Source: Variovorax paradoxus (GTDB taxonomy: Bacteria > Pseudomonadota > Gammaproteobacteria > Burkholderiales > Burkholderiaceae_C). From it: DNA of 64,000 nt. Both the position numbers and the translations under genes were made by a program. Shown here in pieces: positions 16,659 to 27,380 of the stretch; the first letter of the stretch is position 1; every line of letters starts with the position of its first letter. The DNA lies in contig NZ_JAUSRN010000001.1 of NCBI RefSeq assembly GCF_030811855.1, forward strand, positions 496,001 to 560,000. The letters run 5' to 3'. The notes beneath the pieces were generated by a model. It made no database searches and was not told the DNA's origin. It saw only the letters and a program-made list of their open reading frames with translations.

Positions 16659-17312
16659 CTATCCGCGCTCGACGCAGCGCTGCCATCCCGCCTGCTCCCG
16701 CGCTGACCGGATGTAGCCGACGACCGCGCACTCCACATCGGCCACCAGTTCTTCCGCATCCGGGCACACCTCCTGCACCAGCAGCGCCTGCCCCGCGATG
16801 GCATCGACCATCGAAAACGCATTGAACGCGGTACGCAGCGGATCGAGCCCCACCGGCCAGTCGGAAGATGCGATAAAGGCTTCGTGGAACAGGCCGACGA
16901 ATTCGCGGTAGATCTCCCGGTAGCTGGCGGGCGAAGAAATTCGGCGCTCCAGTGAAAGCAGCGCCCGCCATTCGTCGGCCTCGCCGAGCAGGCCTCGCAC
17001 GTGGGCCTGCACCATGGCTCGCAGGGCCGCCTCGACCGTGCGGGGGCCCGACGGCTTGGCTGCCGCCGCAAGGATCGCAGCGTGCTTGCGCATCCAGCGT
17101 CGTATCGTGACCGCGGCAATCGACTCCTTGCCGGGAAAGTACAGATACAGCGTGCCCAAGCCCACACCCGCAACGCCCGCGATCTCGCGCATCGAGATCT
17201 TCTCGTAGCCCCGCTCGACCAGCAGCATGACGAAGGCATCCTGGATCGCGCAACTGGTCATCCATGCGCGCGACTGCACGGGCTTGCGGCGAGGTCTGAC
17301 GATCGTATTCAT
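16659..17312 (-). CDS. TetR-family regulator of the 2-oxoacid oxidoreductase operon
   Basis: The 217-residue protein has a TetR HTH: FVMLLVERGYEKISMREIAG, then VGLGTLYLYFPGKESI. The C-terminal domain, about residues 75-210, is helical with no obvious ligand signature. The chosen ATG at 17312 has only a weak upstream purine stretch; an open frame continues to 17594 but reaches into the promoter region of the divergent oxygenase. It is transcribed in the same direction as the three oxidoreductase genes, 115 bases ahead of them, and diverges from a Rieske oxygenase gene. It probably controls one or both (inference). Confidence 0.85.
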   Translation of the reverse strand: MNTIVRPRRKPVQSRAWMTSCAIQDAFVMLLVERGYEKISMREIAGVAGVGLGTLYLYFPGKESIAAVTIRRWMRKHAAILAAAAKPSGPRTVEAALRAMVQAHVRGLLGEADEWRALLSLERRISSPASYREIYREFVGLFHEAFIASSDWPVGLDPLRTAFNAFSMVDAIAGQALLVQEVCPDAEELVADVECAVVGYIRSAREQAGWQRCVERG

Positions 17313-17544
17313 GCGGCCGCGATGGGGAGCCCCATTTGGAAAGGGCTCATCTTCGGGGTTCACCGCGACGGGTGCAAGGTGGCCCGATGGCGCCGCGAAA
17401 AGCTGAACACCCCTCGCGTCAACGTACCCGATGGCCACGGCCGCGCACTGGGGGCAACCTCCTTTAAAAGCTGAACATGTCCAGCAAGCACTCAACATAA
17501 GCTGAGAGCTGTTCCATGGCTCACCACGTTGCGAAGCGAACCCG

Positions 17545-18741
17545 ATGATCAATCCGAACTCTGCTGCACCGATGCCCGCGACGTTGGCCGACATGGTCCA
17601 CCGTCTCGACCAGGCGCGGGTGACCCAAACGCGTGAGGAAGGCGAGGAGTCCGGAACCGTGCCTGTCAGCCACTACACGGATCCTCAGCATTGGCAGCAG
17701 GAGCAGGCGGCGCTGTTCGGCACATGGCCGATCGTTGCGGCCCACAGCTCGGAAATCCCGATCGGATCGGCCCTGCCCTTCGACGCGCTCGGCGTCCCCA
17801 TCGTCCTGACCCGCGCGGCCGACGGCCGCGTGCGCGCTTTCCTCAACGTGTGCCGGCACCGCGGCATGGCACTGGTTGCCGGCTCCGGCCCCGAGCCGGC
17901 CAAGGCCAGGCCCTGCAAGGCGCTGGTCTGTCCCTACCATGCCTGGACCTACGAGCTTGATGGCCGACTGCGCCACCGCCTGCATGCCAAGACCTTCGAC
18001 GGCTTCGACCCCGCCACGCTGAACCTGGTCGAGCTGCCCTGCGATGAAGCCAGCGGGCTGGTCCTCGTCAAGCGAAGTCCCGGTGCGGCGTTTTCAGCCG
18101 AGGCCTTTTTACAAGGACTGGGCGCGCATCTGGACTGGATGGGCCTGGCCGGGATGACCGTATTCCGCAAGATCGACAAGGTCTACGACGCGAACTGGAA
18201 GCTGACGGTCGATGCCTTCCTGGAGGGCTATCACATCCGCGTGCTGCACCGCGACACGATCTATCCATTCTTTGCCGACGCGTACACCGTCAACCTCCAT
18301 GCAGGGCCTCATCAAGACTCGCTGGTGGCGCGGCGAGCGGCGTTCGAGGCCTTCGAGCCGCCGCGGGACCGCGAAGCACTGTGCAAGATCGCCACGCCGA
18401 CGCAGCTCGTGTTCCCGAACACCTTTCTCATCTGGCACCCCGACTACGTGAGCCTGATCGGCATGTTTTCGCCAGCGCCGGATCAGGTCCGCTGGGTGCA
18501 CACGATGCTGATTCCGCCGGACCGCACCAGCGACGATTGGACTCCCCACTGGGAAAAGACCTTCCAGCTCATCGAGCAGACCGTCTTCCAGCAAGAGGAC
18601 ATCGCCACCGCGGTGGCGATCCAGCGCGGGCTGTCCAGCGGCGCCAACACGCACTTCCATCTCGGGCGGCTCGAGCACGAGGTGCTGCGCTTTCATCGGA
18701 ACATCGACGATGCGCTCGGCGGGAGGCTGGGCCACCGCTGA
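17545..18741 (+). CDS. Rieske-type aromatic-ring-hydroxylating oxygenase, alpha subunit
   Basis: The 398-residue oxygenase has a Rieske 2Fe-2S domain with Cys103-x-His105 (NVCRHRG) and Cys129-x2-His132 (CPYHAW), followed by a catalytic domain. The mononuclear iron site is read as DAFLEGYHIRVLHRD with His230 and His235; the third, acidic ligand is probably the Asp of QQEDIAT near the C-terminus. The length and single-gene setting suit oxygenases that are not of the two-subunit naphthalene type. No reductase or ferredoxin gene is adjacent, so electrons must come from elsewhere, possibly the neighbouring Fe-S enzyme (speculative). The substrate is unknown. It stops one base short of the convergent EF-G-like gene. 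Confidence 0.88.
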   Translation: MINPNSAAPMPATLADMVHRLDQARVTQTREEGEESGTVPVSHYTDPQHWQQEQAALFGTWPIVAAHSSEIPIGSALPFDALGVPIVLTRAADGRVRAFLNVCRHRGMALVAGSGPEPAKARPCKALVCPYHAWTYELDGRLRHRLHAKTFDGFDPATLNLVELPCDEASGLVLVKRSPGAAFSAEAFLQGLGAHLDWMGLAGMTVFRKIDKVYDANWKLTVDAFLEGYHIRVLHRDTIYPFFADAYTVNLHAGPHQDSLVARRAAFEAFEPPRDREALCKIATPTQLVFPNTFLIWHPDYVSLIGMFSPAPDQVRWVHTMLIPPDRTSDDWTPHWEKTFQLIEQTVFQQEDIATAVAIQRGLSSGANTHFHLGRLEHEVLRFHRNIDDALGGRLGHR

Positions 18742-18742
18742 C

Positions 18743-20803
18743 TTAATCTTCCTCCCGCACCCGATACTGCCCCATCAGCGTCTGCTGAACGGACGGCGGC
18801 ACGGCTTCGTAGTGTGACAACGCCATCGTATAGCGCCCTTGGCCGCTCGTCATCGCATTGAGCCGCGACTGGTAGTTGGACAGTTCGGCTTCGGGCACCT
18901 GCCCGCCGACGGTCACGGTTCCGCCCCCGAGGGCCGACGTACCGGTGACCAGGCCGCGCCGCGACGACAAATCGTTCGTGACATCGCCCACCGAATGTTC
19001 GGGCACGGCAATCTCGATCTGCACAATCGGCTCGAGCACGACCGGCCGCGCCTCGCGGATGGCGGCCATGAAGGCCTTGCGGCCGGCGGTCGCGAAGGCG
19101 ATGTCCTTGCTGTCCACACTGTGGTGCTTGCCGTCGTGCACCACCACGCGCACGTCGACGACGGGATAGCCGGCGATCGCGCCGCTCTGCAGCACTTCGC
19201 GCACGCCCTTCTCGACGGCCGGAATGAACTGGCCAGGGATCGCCCCGCCCCTGACTTCGTCGGCAAATTCAAAGCCGGCACCGCGCGCCAGCGGCTCGAT
19301 GCGCAGAAAGACTTCGGCGAACTGGCCGGCCCCGCCGGTCTGTTTCTTGTGGCGGTGATGCCCCGCGGCCGGCGCGCTCACGGTCTCGCGGTAGGCAATG
19401 CGAGGCGGTCGGGTCAGGACCTCGAAGCGGTACACCTCGCGCAAGCGCTCGAGCACGATGCGCAAGTGGAGCTCGCCGAGCCCGTAGAGCACCGTCTCGT
19501 TGGTCGCGGCCGCATGCTCGATGCGCAGGCACGGGTCCTCGGCCGCGAGCTTGCCGAGAATCTCCCAGGCACGCTGCTCGTCGCCATGGCGCTTGGGCTC
19601 CACCGCCAGGCCATGCACCGGCACCGGGAACGCGAGCGGCGCGAGATGGATGTGGTTGTCTTCCGCCGCGTCGTGCAGCACGGCGTCGAAATGGATCTCG
19701 TCGATCTTGGCCACCGCCACGATGTCGCCCGGTATCGCACGCGAGACCTCCACATGGTCTTTGCCCTGGAGCATGAACAGGTGCCCCACCTTGAAGGGCT
19801 TGCGCCCGTCGCCGACATAAAGAAGGCTGTCGCTGGTGACCGTGCCCTGGTGCACACGGAAGATGCCGAGCTTGCCGACGTAGGGGTCAACGGTGACCTT
19901 GAATACGTGCGCCAGCACGTGCAGCGATGGATCGGGCTTGGCTTGCATCGGCTTCGCATCCGCGCCCTCGCCGAGCAGGAACTGCGGCGGATTGCCCTCG
20001 GTCGGGTCGGGCAGGAGCTTGACGATGACGTCCAGCAGTTCGGCCACACCGGCACCGCTGCGCGACGAGACGAAGCACACCGGAATCAGGTGGCCTTCAC
20101 GCAGCGCCTGCTCGAGCGGCGCGTGCAGCTCGGCCGGATCCACGTCGCTCTCCTCGAGGTAGCGGTCGACAAAGGCCGGATCGACCTCGACGACCTGCTC
20201 CACCAGCGCACGGTGCGCCGCTTCGACGGGGCCGAAGTCGGACTGTCCGAAGCGGTTGAAGAAGCAGTCCACCACTTGCCTGCCGACCCCATCGGGCAGG
20301 TTCAGCGGCAGGCATTCGCGGCCGAAGGTCGCCTGGATGTCGGCCAGCAGACCCTTCAGCGAAACGCCTTGCGAGTCGATCTTGTTGACGATGATCATGC
20401 GGGCGAGGTGGCGCGACGCCGCGTACTCCATCATGCGCACTGCCATCGGCTCGATGCCGGTGGCGGCATTGATGACCACCGCCGCTGTTTCGACCGCCTC
20501 CAGCGCCGGCAGGCTCTGGCCGAGGAAGTCGGGGCCGCCGGGCGTGTCGATGAAATGGATGCGCGTGCCGGCATGTTTGAGGTGCATCACCGACGCGTTG
20601 AGCGAGTGCTGCATTCGGCGCTCGAGCGGGTCGTAGTCGCTGACGGTGCTGCCGCGCTCGACGCTGCCTATCGCCCCGATGGCGCCCGCCTTGTGCAGCA
20701 AGGCCTCGGCAAGGGAACTCTTGCCCGCGGCTGCGGGGCCGACGAGCGCCAGCGTTCGCACCGCTTCCATTTCGGCCGTGAGGCCGTTCGATCGGCTTGG
20801 CAT
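18743..20803 (-). CDS. Elongation factor G-like translational GTPase paralogue
   Basis: The 686-residue protein has the EF-G domain order. The P-loop GPAAAGKSS is at 22-30, DTPG and NKID complete the GTPase motifs, domain II contains DPYVGKLGIFRVHQG, and domain IV carries KKQTGGAGQFAEV, the EF-G signature, followed by a domain V with the usual beta-alpha fold. It is shorter and more divergent than housekeeping FusA and is not beside rpsL-rpsG, so it is a paralogue (FusB/EF-G-like type) rather than the essential factor. The ATG at 20803 has AAGGAG upstream. A translation or ribosome-recycling role is expected, with the exact step uncertain. Confidence 0.88.
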   Translation of the reverse strand: MPSRSNGLTAEMEAVRTLALVGPAAAGKSSLAEALLHKAGAIGAIGSVERGSTVSDYDPLERRMQHSLNASVMHLKHAGTRIHFIDTPGGPDFLGQSLPALEAVETAAVVINAATGIEPMAVRMMEYAASRHLARMIIVNKIDSQGVSLKGLLADIQATFGRECLPLNLPDGVGRQVVDCFFNRFGQSDFGPVEAAHRALVEQVVEVDPAFVDRYLEESDVDPAELHAPLEQALREGHLIPVCFVSSRSGAGVAELLDVIVKLLPDPTEGNPPQFLLGEGADAKPMQAKPDPSLHVLAHVFKVTVDPYVGKLGIFRVHQGTVTSDSLLYVGDGRKPFKVGHLFMLQGKDHVEVSRAIPGDIVAVAKIDEIHFDAVLHDAAEDNHIHLAPLAFPVPVHGLAVEPKRHGDEQRAWEILGKLAAEDPCLRIEHAAATNETVLYGLGELHLRIVLERLREVYRFEVLTRPPRIAYRETVSAPAAGHHRHKKQTGGAGQFAEVFLRIEPLARGAGFEFADEVRGGAIPGQFIPAVEKGVREVLQSGAIAGYPVVDVRVVVHDGKHHSVDSKDIAFATAGRKAFMAAIREARPVVLEPIVQIEIAVPEHSVGDVTNDLSSRRGLVTGTSALGGGTVTVGGQVPEAELSNYQSRLNAMTSGQGRYTMALSHYEAVPPSVQQTLMGQYRVREED

Positions 20804-20980
20804 GGCATGGACTCCTTGGCGTCCGCAAGGCCGGCCCGGCGGCCCGCGTGGGCTCGGGATGCGCGTGGACGTTGGGCCAGCGTACGGGATTGGCCGTGCC
20901 GATGCAAGGCTGCGTTCGCCGACCTGGGTTCGGACCGGCGAAGCATGCCCCTGTGGATCGATGCCCAAGGTGTCGTGCTA

Positions 20981-20994
20981 GGATGTGTACATCC
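20981..20994. promoter_or_regulatory. Perfect dyad in front of toxin-antitoxin pair
   Basis: GGATGT-GT-ACATCC is a 6+2+6 inverted repeat ending 22 bases before the antitoxin ATG. A RHH antitoxin usually binds such a site to repress its own operon. Confidence 0.55.
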
Positions 20995-21016
20995 GAATAC
21001 AGCCTTGGATCTATTG

Positions 21017-21259
21017 ATGTCAACCACCATGACCATTCGACTCGACGACGAGGTCAAGGAGCGGCTCGACCATCTGGCCGATGCGACTCACCGCAGCAAG
21101 TCGTTCCTGGCAGCAGAAGCGATCCGAGCCTATGTCGAAACCAATGAATGGCAGATCGGCGAAGTGCGCGCTGCGCTGAAGGAAGCGGACGCCGAAGATT
21201 TCGCAAGCGACAAGGAAGTTGCAGCGCTCGCAAGAAAATGGAAGGTGAATGCGGATTAA
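21017..21259 (+). CDS. CopG/RHH-type antitoxin
   Basis: The 80-residue protein begins with a ribbon-helix-helix: strand MTIRLDDEVKERLDHLAD, then a helix with SKSFLAAEAIRAYV, the CopG/ParD/RelB-like DNA-binding fold. The C-terminal part (ALKEADAEDFASDKEV) is acidic and should wrap the toxin. It overlaps the toxin gene by 11 bases, the usual type II arrangement. It would bind the dyad at 20981-20994. Confidence 0.9.
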   Translation: MSTTMTIRLDDEVKERLDHLADATHRSKSFLAAEAIRAYVETNEWQIGEVRAALKEADAEDFASDKEVAALARKWKVNAD

Positions 21260-21533
21260 GTGGCTGCGCACGGCGCTGCGCAACCTGGACGAAGAAGCCA
21301 TCTATATCGCCACCGACGATGCGGCTGCGGCCAGGCTGGTCGTCGGTCGAATTTTTCAGTCCGTGGCCATGCTTGCACTTCAGCCAGGCCTCGGTCGGCC
21401 TGGACGCGTGCCTGGAACGCGCGAATTGATCGTGCCAAAGACCCGCTACATCGTCCCCTATCGCGTGCGAGGCGACGCCGTCGAAATCCTGCGCGTGTTC
21501 CACACATCTCGCCGCCTGCCGCAGCGCTGGTAG
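21249..21533 (+). CDS. RelE/ParE-family toxin
   Basis: The 94-residue protein has the ParE/RelE fold pattern: MRIKWLRTALRNLDEEAIYI, then a mid helix, ending with GRPGRVPGTRELIVPKTRYIVPY and ILRVFHTSRRLP, which carries the family-typical RELIV..TRYIVPYRV strands. Without a structure-based check I cannot tell gyrase-poisoning ParE from ribosome-dependent RelE action; the strand wording favours ParE-like. It overlaps its antitoxin gene and ends 31 bases from the convergent dctD-like gene. Confidence 0.88.
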   Translation: MRIKWLRTALRNLDEEAIYIATDDAAAARLVVGRIFQSVAMLALQPGLGRPGRVPGTRELIVPKTRYIVPYRVRGDAVEILRVFHTSRRLPQRW

Positions 21534-21564
21534 GCCGGCACAACCGATCGGACGATTTCCCGCC

Positions 21565-22925
<1,361 letters not shown>

Positions 22926-22929
<4 letters not shown>

Positions 22930-24767
22930 TTGTTGATCACTCCTGTGGGGGTGGGAATATAGATGGCTTGTACGGCGGCCGGCAGGTCGGCGATGAAGCA
23001 GGCGCCGCCCTCCGGCAGGTTGGCAGCGCGCAGCGTGCCGTCCATGGCCCGCACCAATTGTGCCGAGATCACGAGGCCCAGGCCGAGGCCGGCGCCCGCG
23101 GGCTTGCTGGTGACGAAGGGTTCGAACAGGCGCGGCAGGATGTCGGGCGGAATGCCCGGCCCGGTGTCGCTCACGCGCAGGATCACGCGGCCGTCCTGCG
23201 GCCGTGCTTCCAGGCGCAGGGTGCGCCGCGCGGCGGGTGAGGCCTGCATGGCGTCGATGGCATTGCGCATCAGGTTGACGAGCACGCTGCCCAGCGCGGC
23301 TTCCTCGGCCATGATGCTCAATGTGGCGGGCTGCACATCGACCACGATGGCGATGCCGTTCTTCTTTGCGGCCTCGGCAACGATGGCCTGCGCGTCGGCA
23401 ATGGCCTGCGCCATCGGCACCGGCGCGAGCGGCAGCTCGCTCTTGTGCGCGAAGGTCTTGAGCTGCGAGGTCAGGCGCGCCAAGCGGTCGACCATGCCGC
23501 GGATGCGCTGCAGATTGCCGCGCACGTCGTCGAAGCGGCTTTTGTCGAGCAGGATGGCGGCACTTTCGGAGAGGGTGCGCATCGCCGTGAGCGGCTGGTT
23601 CAGCTCGTGCACCACGCCGGCCGACATCTGCCCCAGCGCCGCCATCTTGCCGGCATGCACCAGTTCGCCTTGCGCGGCCCGCAGCTGCGAGGTGCGCGCG
23701 GCCACGGTCGACTCGAGGGTGTCGTGCGCCGCCTGCAGCGCCGCCTGGTTGGCCAGCTTCTGCCGCACGGCGCGGCGGCGCTGCCACAGCGTGACGGCGA
23801 GCAGCAGCACCACCACCATCGCCAAGCTGGCGGTGATCGCGGCGTTGCGCGCGCCTACGCGCACCGGCGCCAGATCGTCGAGCGCCATCAGCTGCCACGG
23901 CGCACCGCGCAGCGAGCGCTTCGAGGCGAGCTGGTCCACGCCGTCGAGCGCGATGACCTGCACGTCGCGCGCCAGCGCTTCCTTCAGTGTCCATTGCACC
24001 GGCTGCAGGCCGGCCTCGCCGTAAGGGCGCGAGCGCAGCACCTCGGCCCGCTGGGAGGCGTCGAGTGGCAGCATCGGTCGGAACTTCAGGTCTTCGCGCG
24101 TGGCCAGGATCACCACGCCGCGCTGGTCGATCAGTGCGACGTTGCCGGGCAGCATGCGCCAGGCGCGCTCGGCCTCCTCGAGGTTGACCTTGACGGCGAC
24201 CACGCCGCGCACGGGCTGGTCGCGGCGCAGGGCGTACGAGAGGTAATAACCGGGCTTTCGGCTGGTGATGCCGATGCCGTAGAAGCGGCCCTTGCCCTGC
24301 CCCAGCGCATCGATCACGTAGGGCCGGAACGACAGGTCCTGGCCGACGGTGGTGCCCGGGCGGTCCCAGTCGGAGGCCGCCAGCGAGGTGCCCGCGGCGT
24401 CCAGCACATAGAGCATCTCCGCCCCTGCGGCGGCATTGACGCCGTCGAGATAGCGGTTGACCGCGTCACGCAGCTCCCCGTCCAACGGCGCGCGCAGCAA
24501 CGCTGGAACGATGGGAGTCATCTCTAGCAGCGCCGGCAAATACTCGAAACGGGCCAGGTCCGCATCGAGCCCCGTCGCGAGCATGTCGAGCCGGTGGTCG
24601 GCCGCCTGGCGCAGCCGTGCCAGGCCGTTCTGCATGGCGAAGTGATGGCCCGCGATGGCGGCCAGAGCCACCAGTGCCAGCGCGCCGAGCCAGCGCGGCA
24701 GGCCGCGCCATCGTCTGGAGGTGTGAGAAGGCAAGTCGAGGCGCAGGGCCGGCTCCCGTGAAATCAT
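22926..24767 (-). CDS. dctB: Two-component sensor kinase, DctB-like
   Basis: The roughly 613-residue membrane histidine kinase has a first membrane helix around WLGALALVALAAIAGHHF, a periplasmic double-PAS sensor with YVIDALGQGKGRFYGIGITSR (the substrate-binding region of DctB/CitA-like sensors), and a second membrane helix in ITASLAMVVVLLLAVTLW. The kinase core has His in VVHELNQPLTAMRT and the ATP-binding N and G boxes (NLMRNAIDAM; DTGPGIP; GLGLGLVIS). The start at 24767 lacks a good ribosome binding site; the frame is open to 24866, overlapping the cydB end. It is expected to sense fumarate, malate or succinate and to phosphorylate the overlapping DctD. Confidence 0.88.
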
Positions 24768-24858
24768 GAAGCCGTTATTGCACAAGGCCGCGAGCGCCGC
24801 ATCAGTGGCTGCCCGGTGCCGGGTGTCACGGGTGGTATCAGCCAGGCCCAGCGTCTGC

Positions 24859-25866
24859 TCAGGCATAGCTCAGTTCGCCCGTCTTGCCGCGGAAGACCCG
24901 GTAGGAGAACACGGTGTATCCCACGATGGCCGGCACCGAGACGCACACGCCGGCCAGAATCACCTTCAGCGCCGGTGCGCTGCTCGCCGCCTGCCAGATC
25001 GTGAGCTGGCCGATCACCACGTAGGGATAGATGCTGTAGGCCAGCCCAAGGAAACCGAGTACGAACACCATGACCAGCAGCACAAAGGGCAGCCAGCACA
25101 CCGGCCCGCGCACCATGCGCGTGTTCAGCAGGGCACGCACGGCCAGCAGCGCAGCGCCGGTCATGAGCGGAATGGCCGCCAGCGCCAGGATTTCGGGCAG
25201 CTTGAACCAGCGCTCGCGCACCTCGGGGCTGATCCAGGGCGTCGCCATCGAGATCAGCAGCATGCCGCCGACCATCGGCGCCCAGGCGGTGCGCGCCCAT
25301 TGCACCGCCCGCTCCTGCAGCGCACCCTCGGTCTTCATGATGAGCCAGGCCGCGCCCATCAGCACATAGGCCATCGGCAGCGCCACGGCGATGGCGGCGG
25401 CGAACACCGGGTAGTTCCAGCCGGTGCCAAAGCCGCTGATGTAGCGCCCCAGCATCCAGCCCTGCGCCACCGAGGCCAGCGTGGAGCCCGCGAAGAAGAG
25501 CCGGTCCCAGGTGCGCTTGTGGCTGTCGCGCGCCTTCACGCGGAAGTCGAAGGCCACGCCGCGCAGCGTGAGGCCCACGAGCATCAGCGCCACCGGCAGG
25601 TAGAGCTCGCCCAGCACCAGGCCGTGCGCCTTCGGGAATGCGACCAGCAGGATGCCCACGCCCAGCACCAGCCAGGTCTCGTTGGCATCCCAGAACGGGC
25701 CGATGGAAGCGACCATCACGTCCTTCTCTGAATCGGTGGCGCGGTGCATGAGCATGCCCACGCCCAGGTCGTAGCCATCGCTGACCACATAGACCAGCAT
25801 CGACACGCCCATCAGCACCATGAAGATCACCGGCAGCGCGGTGTCGAAATCCGCCATCCCGTTCAT
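24859..25866 (-). CDS. cydB: Cytochrome bd-type quinol oxidase, subunit II (cyanide-insensitive type)
   Basis: The 335-residue integral membrane protein has about eight hydrophobic segments and the CydB signatures SDGYDLGVGML near residue 30 and GPFWDANETWLV near 57. Subunit II supports the haem-carrying subunit I at the membrane. Together they oxidise quinol and reduce oxygen to water, allowing respiration at low oxygen or under cytochrome-oxidase inhibition. It follows cydA by 58 bases on the same strand, separated by a short intergenic repeat (25875-25927). The next gene downstream is dctB. Confidence 0.92.
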   Translation of the reverse strand: MNGMADFDTALPVIFMVLMGVSMLVYVVSDGYDLGVGMLMHRATDSEKDVMVASIGPFWDANETWLVLGVGILLVAFPKAHGLVLGELYLPVALMLVGLTLRGVAFDFRVKARDSHKRTWDRLFFAGSTLASVAQGWMLGRYISGFGTGWNYPVFAAAIAVALPMAYVLMGAAWLIMKTEGALQERAVQWARTAWAPMVGGMLLISMATPWISPEVRERWFKLPEILALAAIPLMTGAALLAVRALLNTRMVRGPVCWLPFVLLVMVFVLGFLGLAYSIYPYVVIGQLTIWQAASSAPALKVILAGVCVSVPAIVGYTVFSYRVFRGKTGELSYA

Positions 25867-25874
25867 TGGTTGAC

Positions 25875-25927
25875 CTCCGCGCTTCGCGCTGCGGTGCTAT
25901 TCGACTTGGGAGCGGCCCGACGTCTCA
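25875..25927 (-). repeat. Intergenic repeat element (copy 1)
   Basis: The stretch from CTCCGCGCTTCGCGCTGCGG to GACGTCTCA shows clear similarity to the one at 39439-39496, with matching blocks CTCCG.GCTTCGC.CTGCG and TTGGG.GCGGCCC. Both copies lie between two genes of one operon, and this one ends at the cydA stop. Confidence 0.6.
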
Positions 25928-27334
25928 TGCGTGGCCTCCATCGAGAATCGGCGAGGTGATCGCGCCCGCAGGAGTGGCAGCTTGCTCCGCCGCCTCGGTC
26001 GCCAGCACCTCGTCGGGCTTCTCGGCCATGTACTTGAGCACCGCCACATACGCCACGATGAGCGCGAGGTACAGCGCCACGTAGAGCGCCAGCGTAAGCC
26101 CGATCATCGCGGCCGGCACCTTCGACACCACGTCGGCCGTGCGCACCAGGCCGTAGACGACGTAGGGCTGGCGGCCGATCTCGGTGACGTACCAGCCTGC
26201 CACCGTGGCCACCCAGCCCGAGAAGGTCATGCCCGCGAACAACCACAGCAGCGCGCGCGGCAGCTTCGCCGGCTGCCAGCGCGTGCGGCGATAGAGCCAC
26301 CAGCCGAGCCAGCTGGTCGCGAGCATCAGCATGCCCATGCCGACCATGATGCGGAACGCGAAGAACATCGGCAGCGGCGGCGGGTGCGCGCCGGGAAAGT
26401 CGTTGAGCCCTCGGATCTCGCCGTCGGCCTTGTGCGTGAGGATCAGGCTCGCACCGTTCGGCACCGCGATCTCGAAGCGGTTGCTGCGCGTCTGGGCATC
26501 GGGAATGGCGAACAGCAAGAGGGGCGCCCCGCGCTCGGTCTCCCACACGCCTTCCATCGCCGCGATCTTGGCCGGTTGGTGCTCCAGCGTGTTGAGGCCG
26601 TGCATGTCGCCCACCACGATCTGCACCGGAATCAGAACCGCCGCCAGCGTGAGACCCACGCGCATCACCCGGGCCGCGCTGCGCTGACCCGCGCCGCGCA
26701 GCACCTGCCAGGCCGACAGGCCGGTCAGGAGGAACGCACAGGTCAGGGCCGAGGCGAGCAGCATGTGCGCGAAGCGGTATGGGAACGAGGGGTTGAAGAT
26801 GACCGCCAGCCAGCTCGCCACGTGGAACTCGCCGTCCACGATCTCATGGCCCGCGGGCGTCTGCATCCACGAGTTGAGCGCCAGAATCCAGAAGGCTGAC
26901 AGCGTGGTGCCGAAGGCCACCATGAAGGTCGACATGAGATGCACGCGCTCGCCGACCTTGCCGTGGCCGAACAGCATCACGCCCAGAAAGCCCGCCTCCA
27001 GGAAGAACGCGGTCAGCACCTCATAGCCCAACAGCGGTCCCGCCACGTTGCCGACGCGCTCCATGAAGCCCGGCCAGTTGGTGCCGAACTGGAAGCTCAT
27101 GGTGATGCCGCTCACCACGCCCAGCGCGAAGGTCAGCGCAAACACCTTGGTCCAGAAACGGTAGGCGTCGAGCCAGCCCTGCGCCAACACGGCGTCGGTC
27201 CCGCCGCGCGTGCGGAGCCACCGCCAGCGGAAGAACAGCAGCAGCCAGCCCAGCGCAATGCTGATCGTGGGAAACAGGATGTGAAAGGTGATGTTGGCCG
27301 CGAACTGCATGCGGGCGAGGATCAGGGCGTCCAT
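25925..27334 (-). CDS. cydA: Cytochrome bd-type quinol oxidase, subunit I (cyanide-insensitive type)
   Basis: The 469-residue protein carries the haem b558, b595 and d sites. The N-terminal helix has FHILFPTISIALGW with the axial His, and FPYRFAHMLLAS holds a second ligand His. The conserved motif at the haem-d side reads GRQPYVVYGLVRTADVVS, where Trp is usual after GRQP. The quinol-binding Q-loop region is short, as in CioA-type (cyanide-insensitive) oxidases rather than the long E. coli CydA loop. It reduces oxygen with ubiquinol as donor. It forms an operon with cydB and ends next to a conserved short repeat. The phasin-like gene upstream lies 46 bases away. Confidence 0.92.
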   Translation of the reverse strand: MDALILARMQFAANITFHILFPTISIALGWLLLFFRWRWLRTRGGTDAVLAQGWLDAYRFWTKVFALTFALGVVSGITMSFQFGTNWPGFMERVGNVAGPLLGYEVLTAFFLEAGFLGVMLFGHGKVGERVHLMSTFMVAFGTTLSAFWILALNSWMQTPAGHEIVDGEFHVASWLAVIFNPSFPYRFAHMLLASALTCAFLLTGLSAWQVLRGAGQRSAARVMRVGLTLAAVLIPVQIVVGDMHGLNTLEHQPAKIAAMEGVWETERGAPLLLFAIPDAQTRSNRFEIAVPNGASLILTHKADGEIRGLNDFPGAHPPPLPMFFAFRIMVGMGMLMLATSWLGWWLYRRTRWQPAKLPRALLWLFAGMTFSGWVATVAGWYVTEIGRQPYVVYGLVRTADVVSKVPAAMIGLTLALYVALYLALIVAYVAVLKYMAEKPDEVLATEAAEQAATPAGAITSPILDGGHA

Positions 27335-27380
27335 CGGGTTCCTTTCAGGCCGGCGGCGGTGTGGCGCCGCCGGCCCCGGG

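Noticed and set aside
18839..21016. Long plus-strand frame leading into the antitoxin
   Set aside because: It is antisense to the EF-G-like gene. Only its last 80 codons from 21017 are a real gene.
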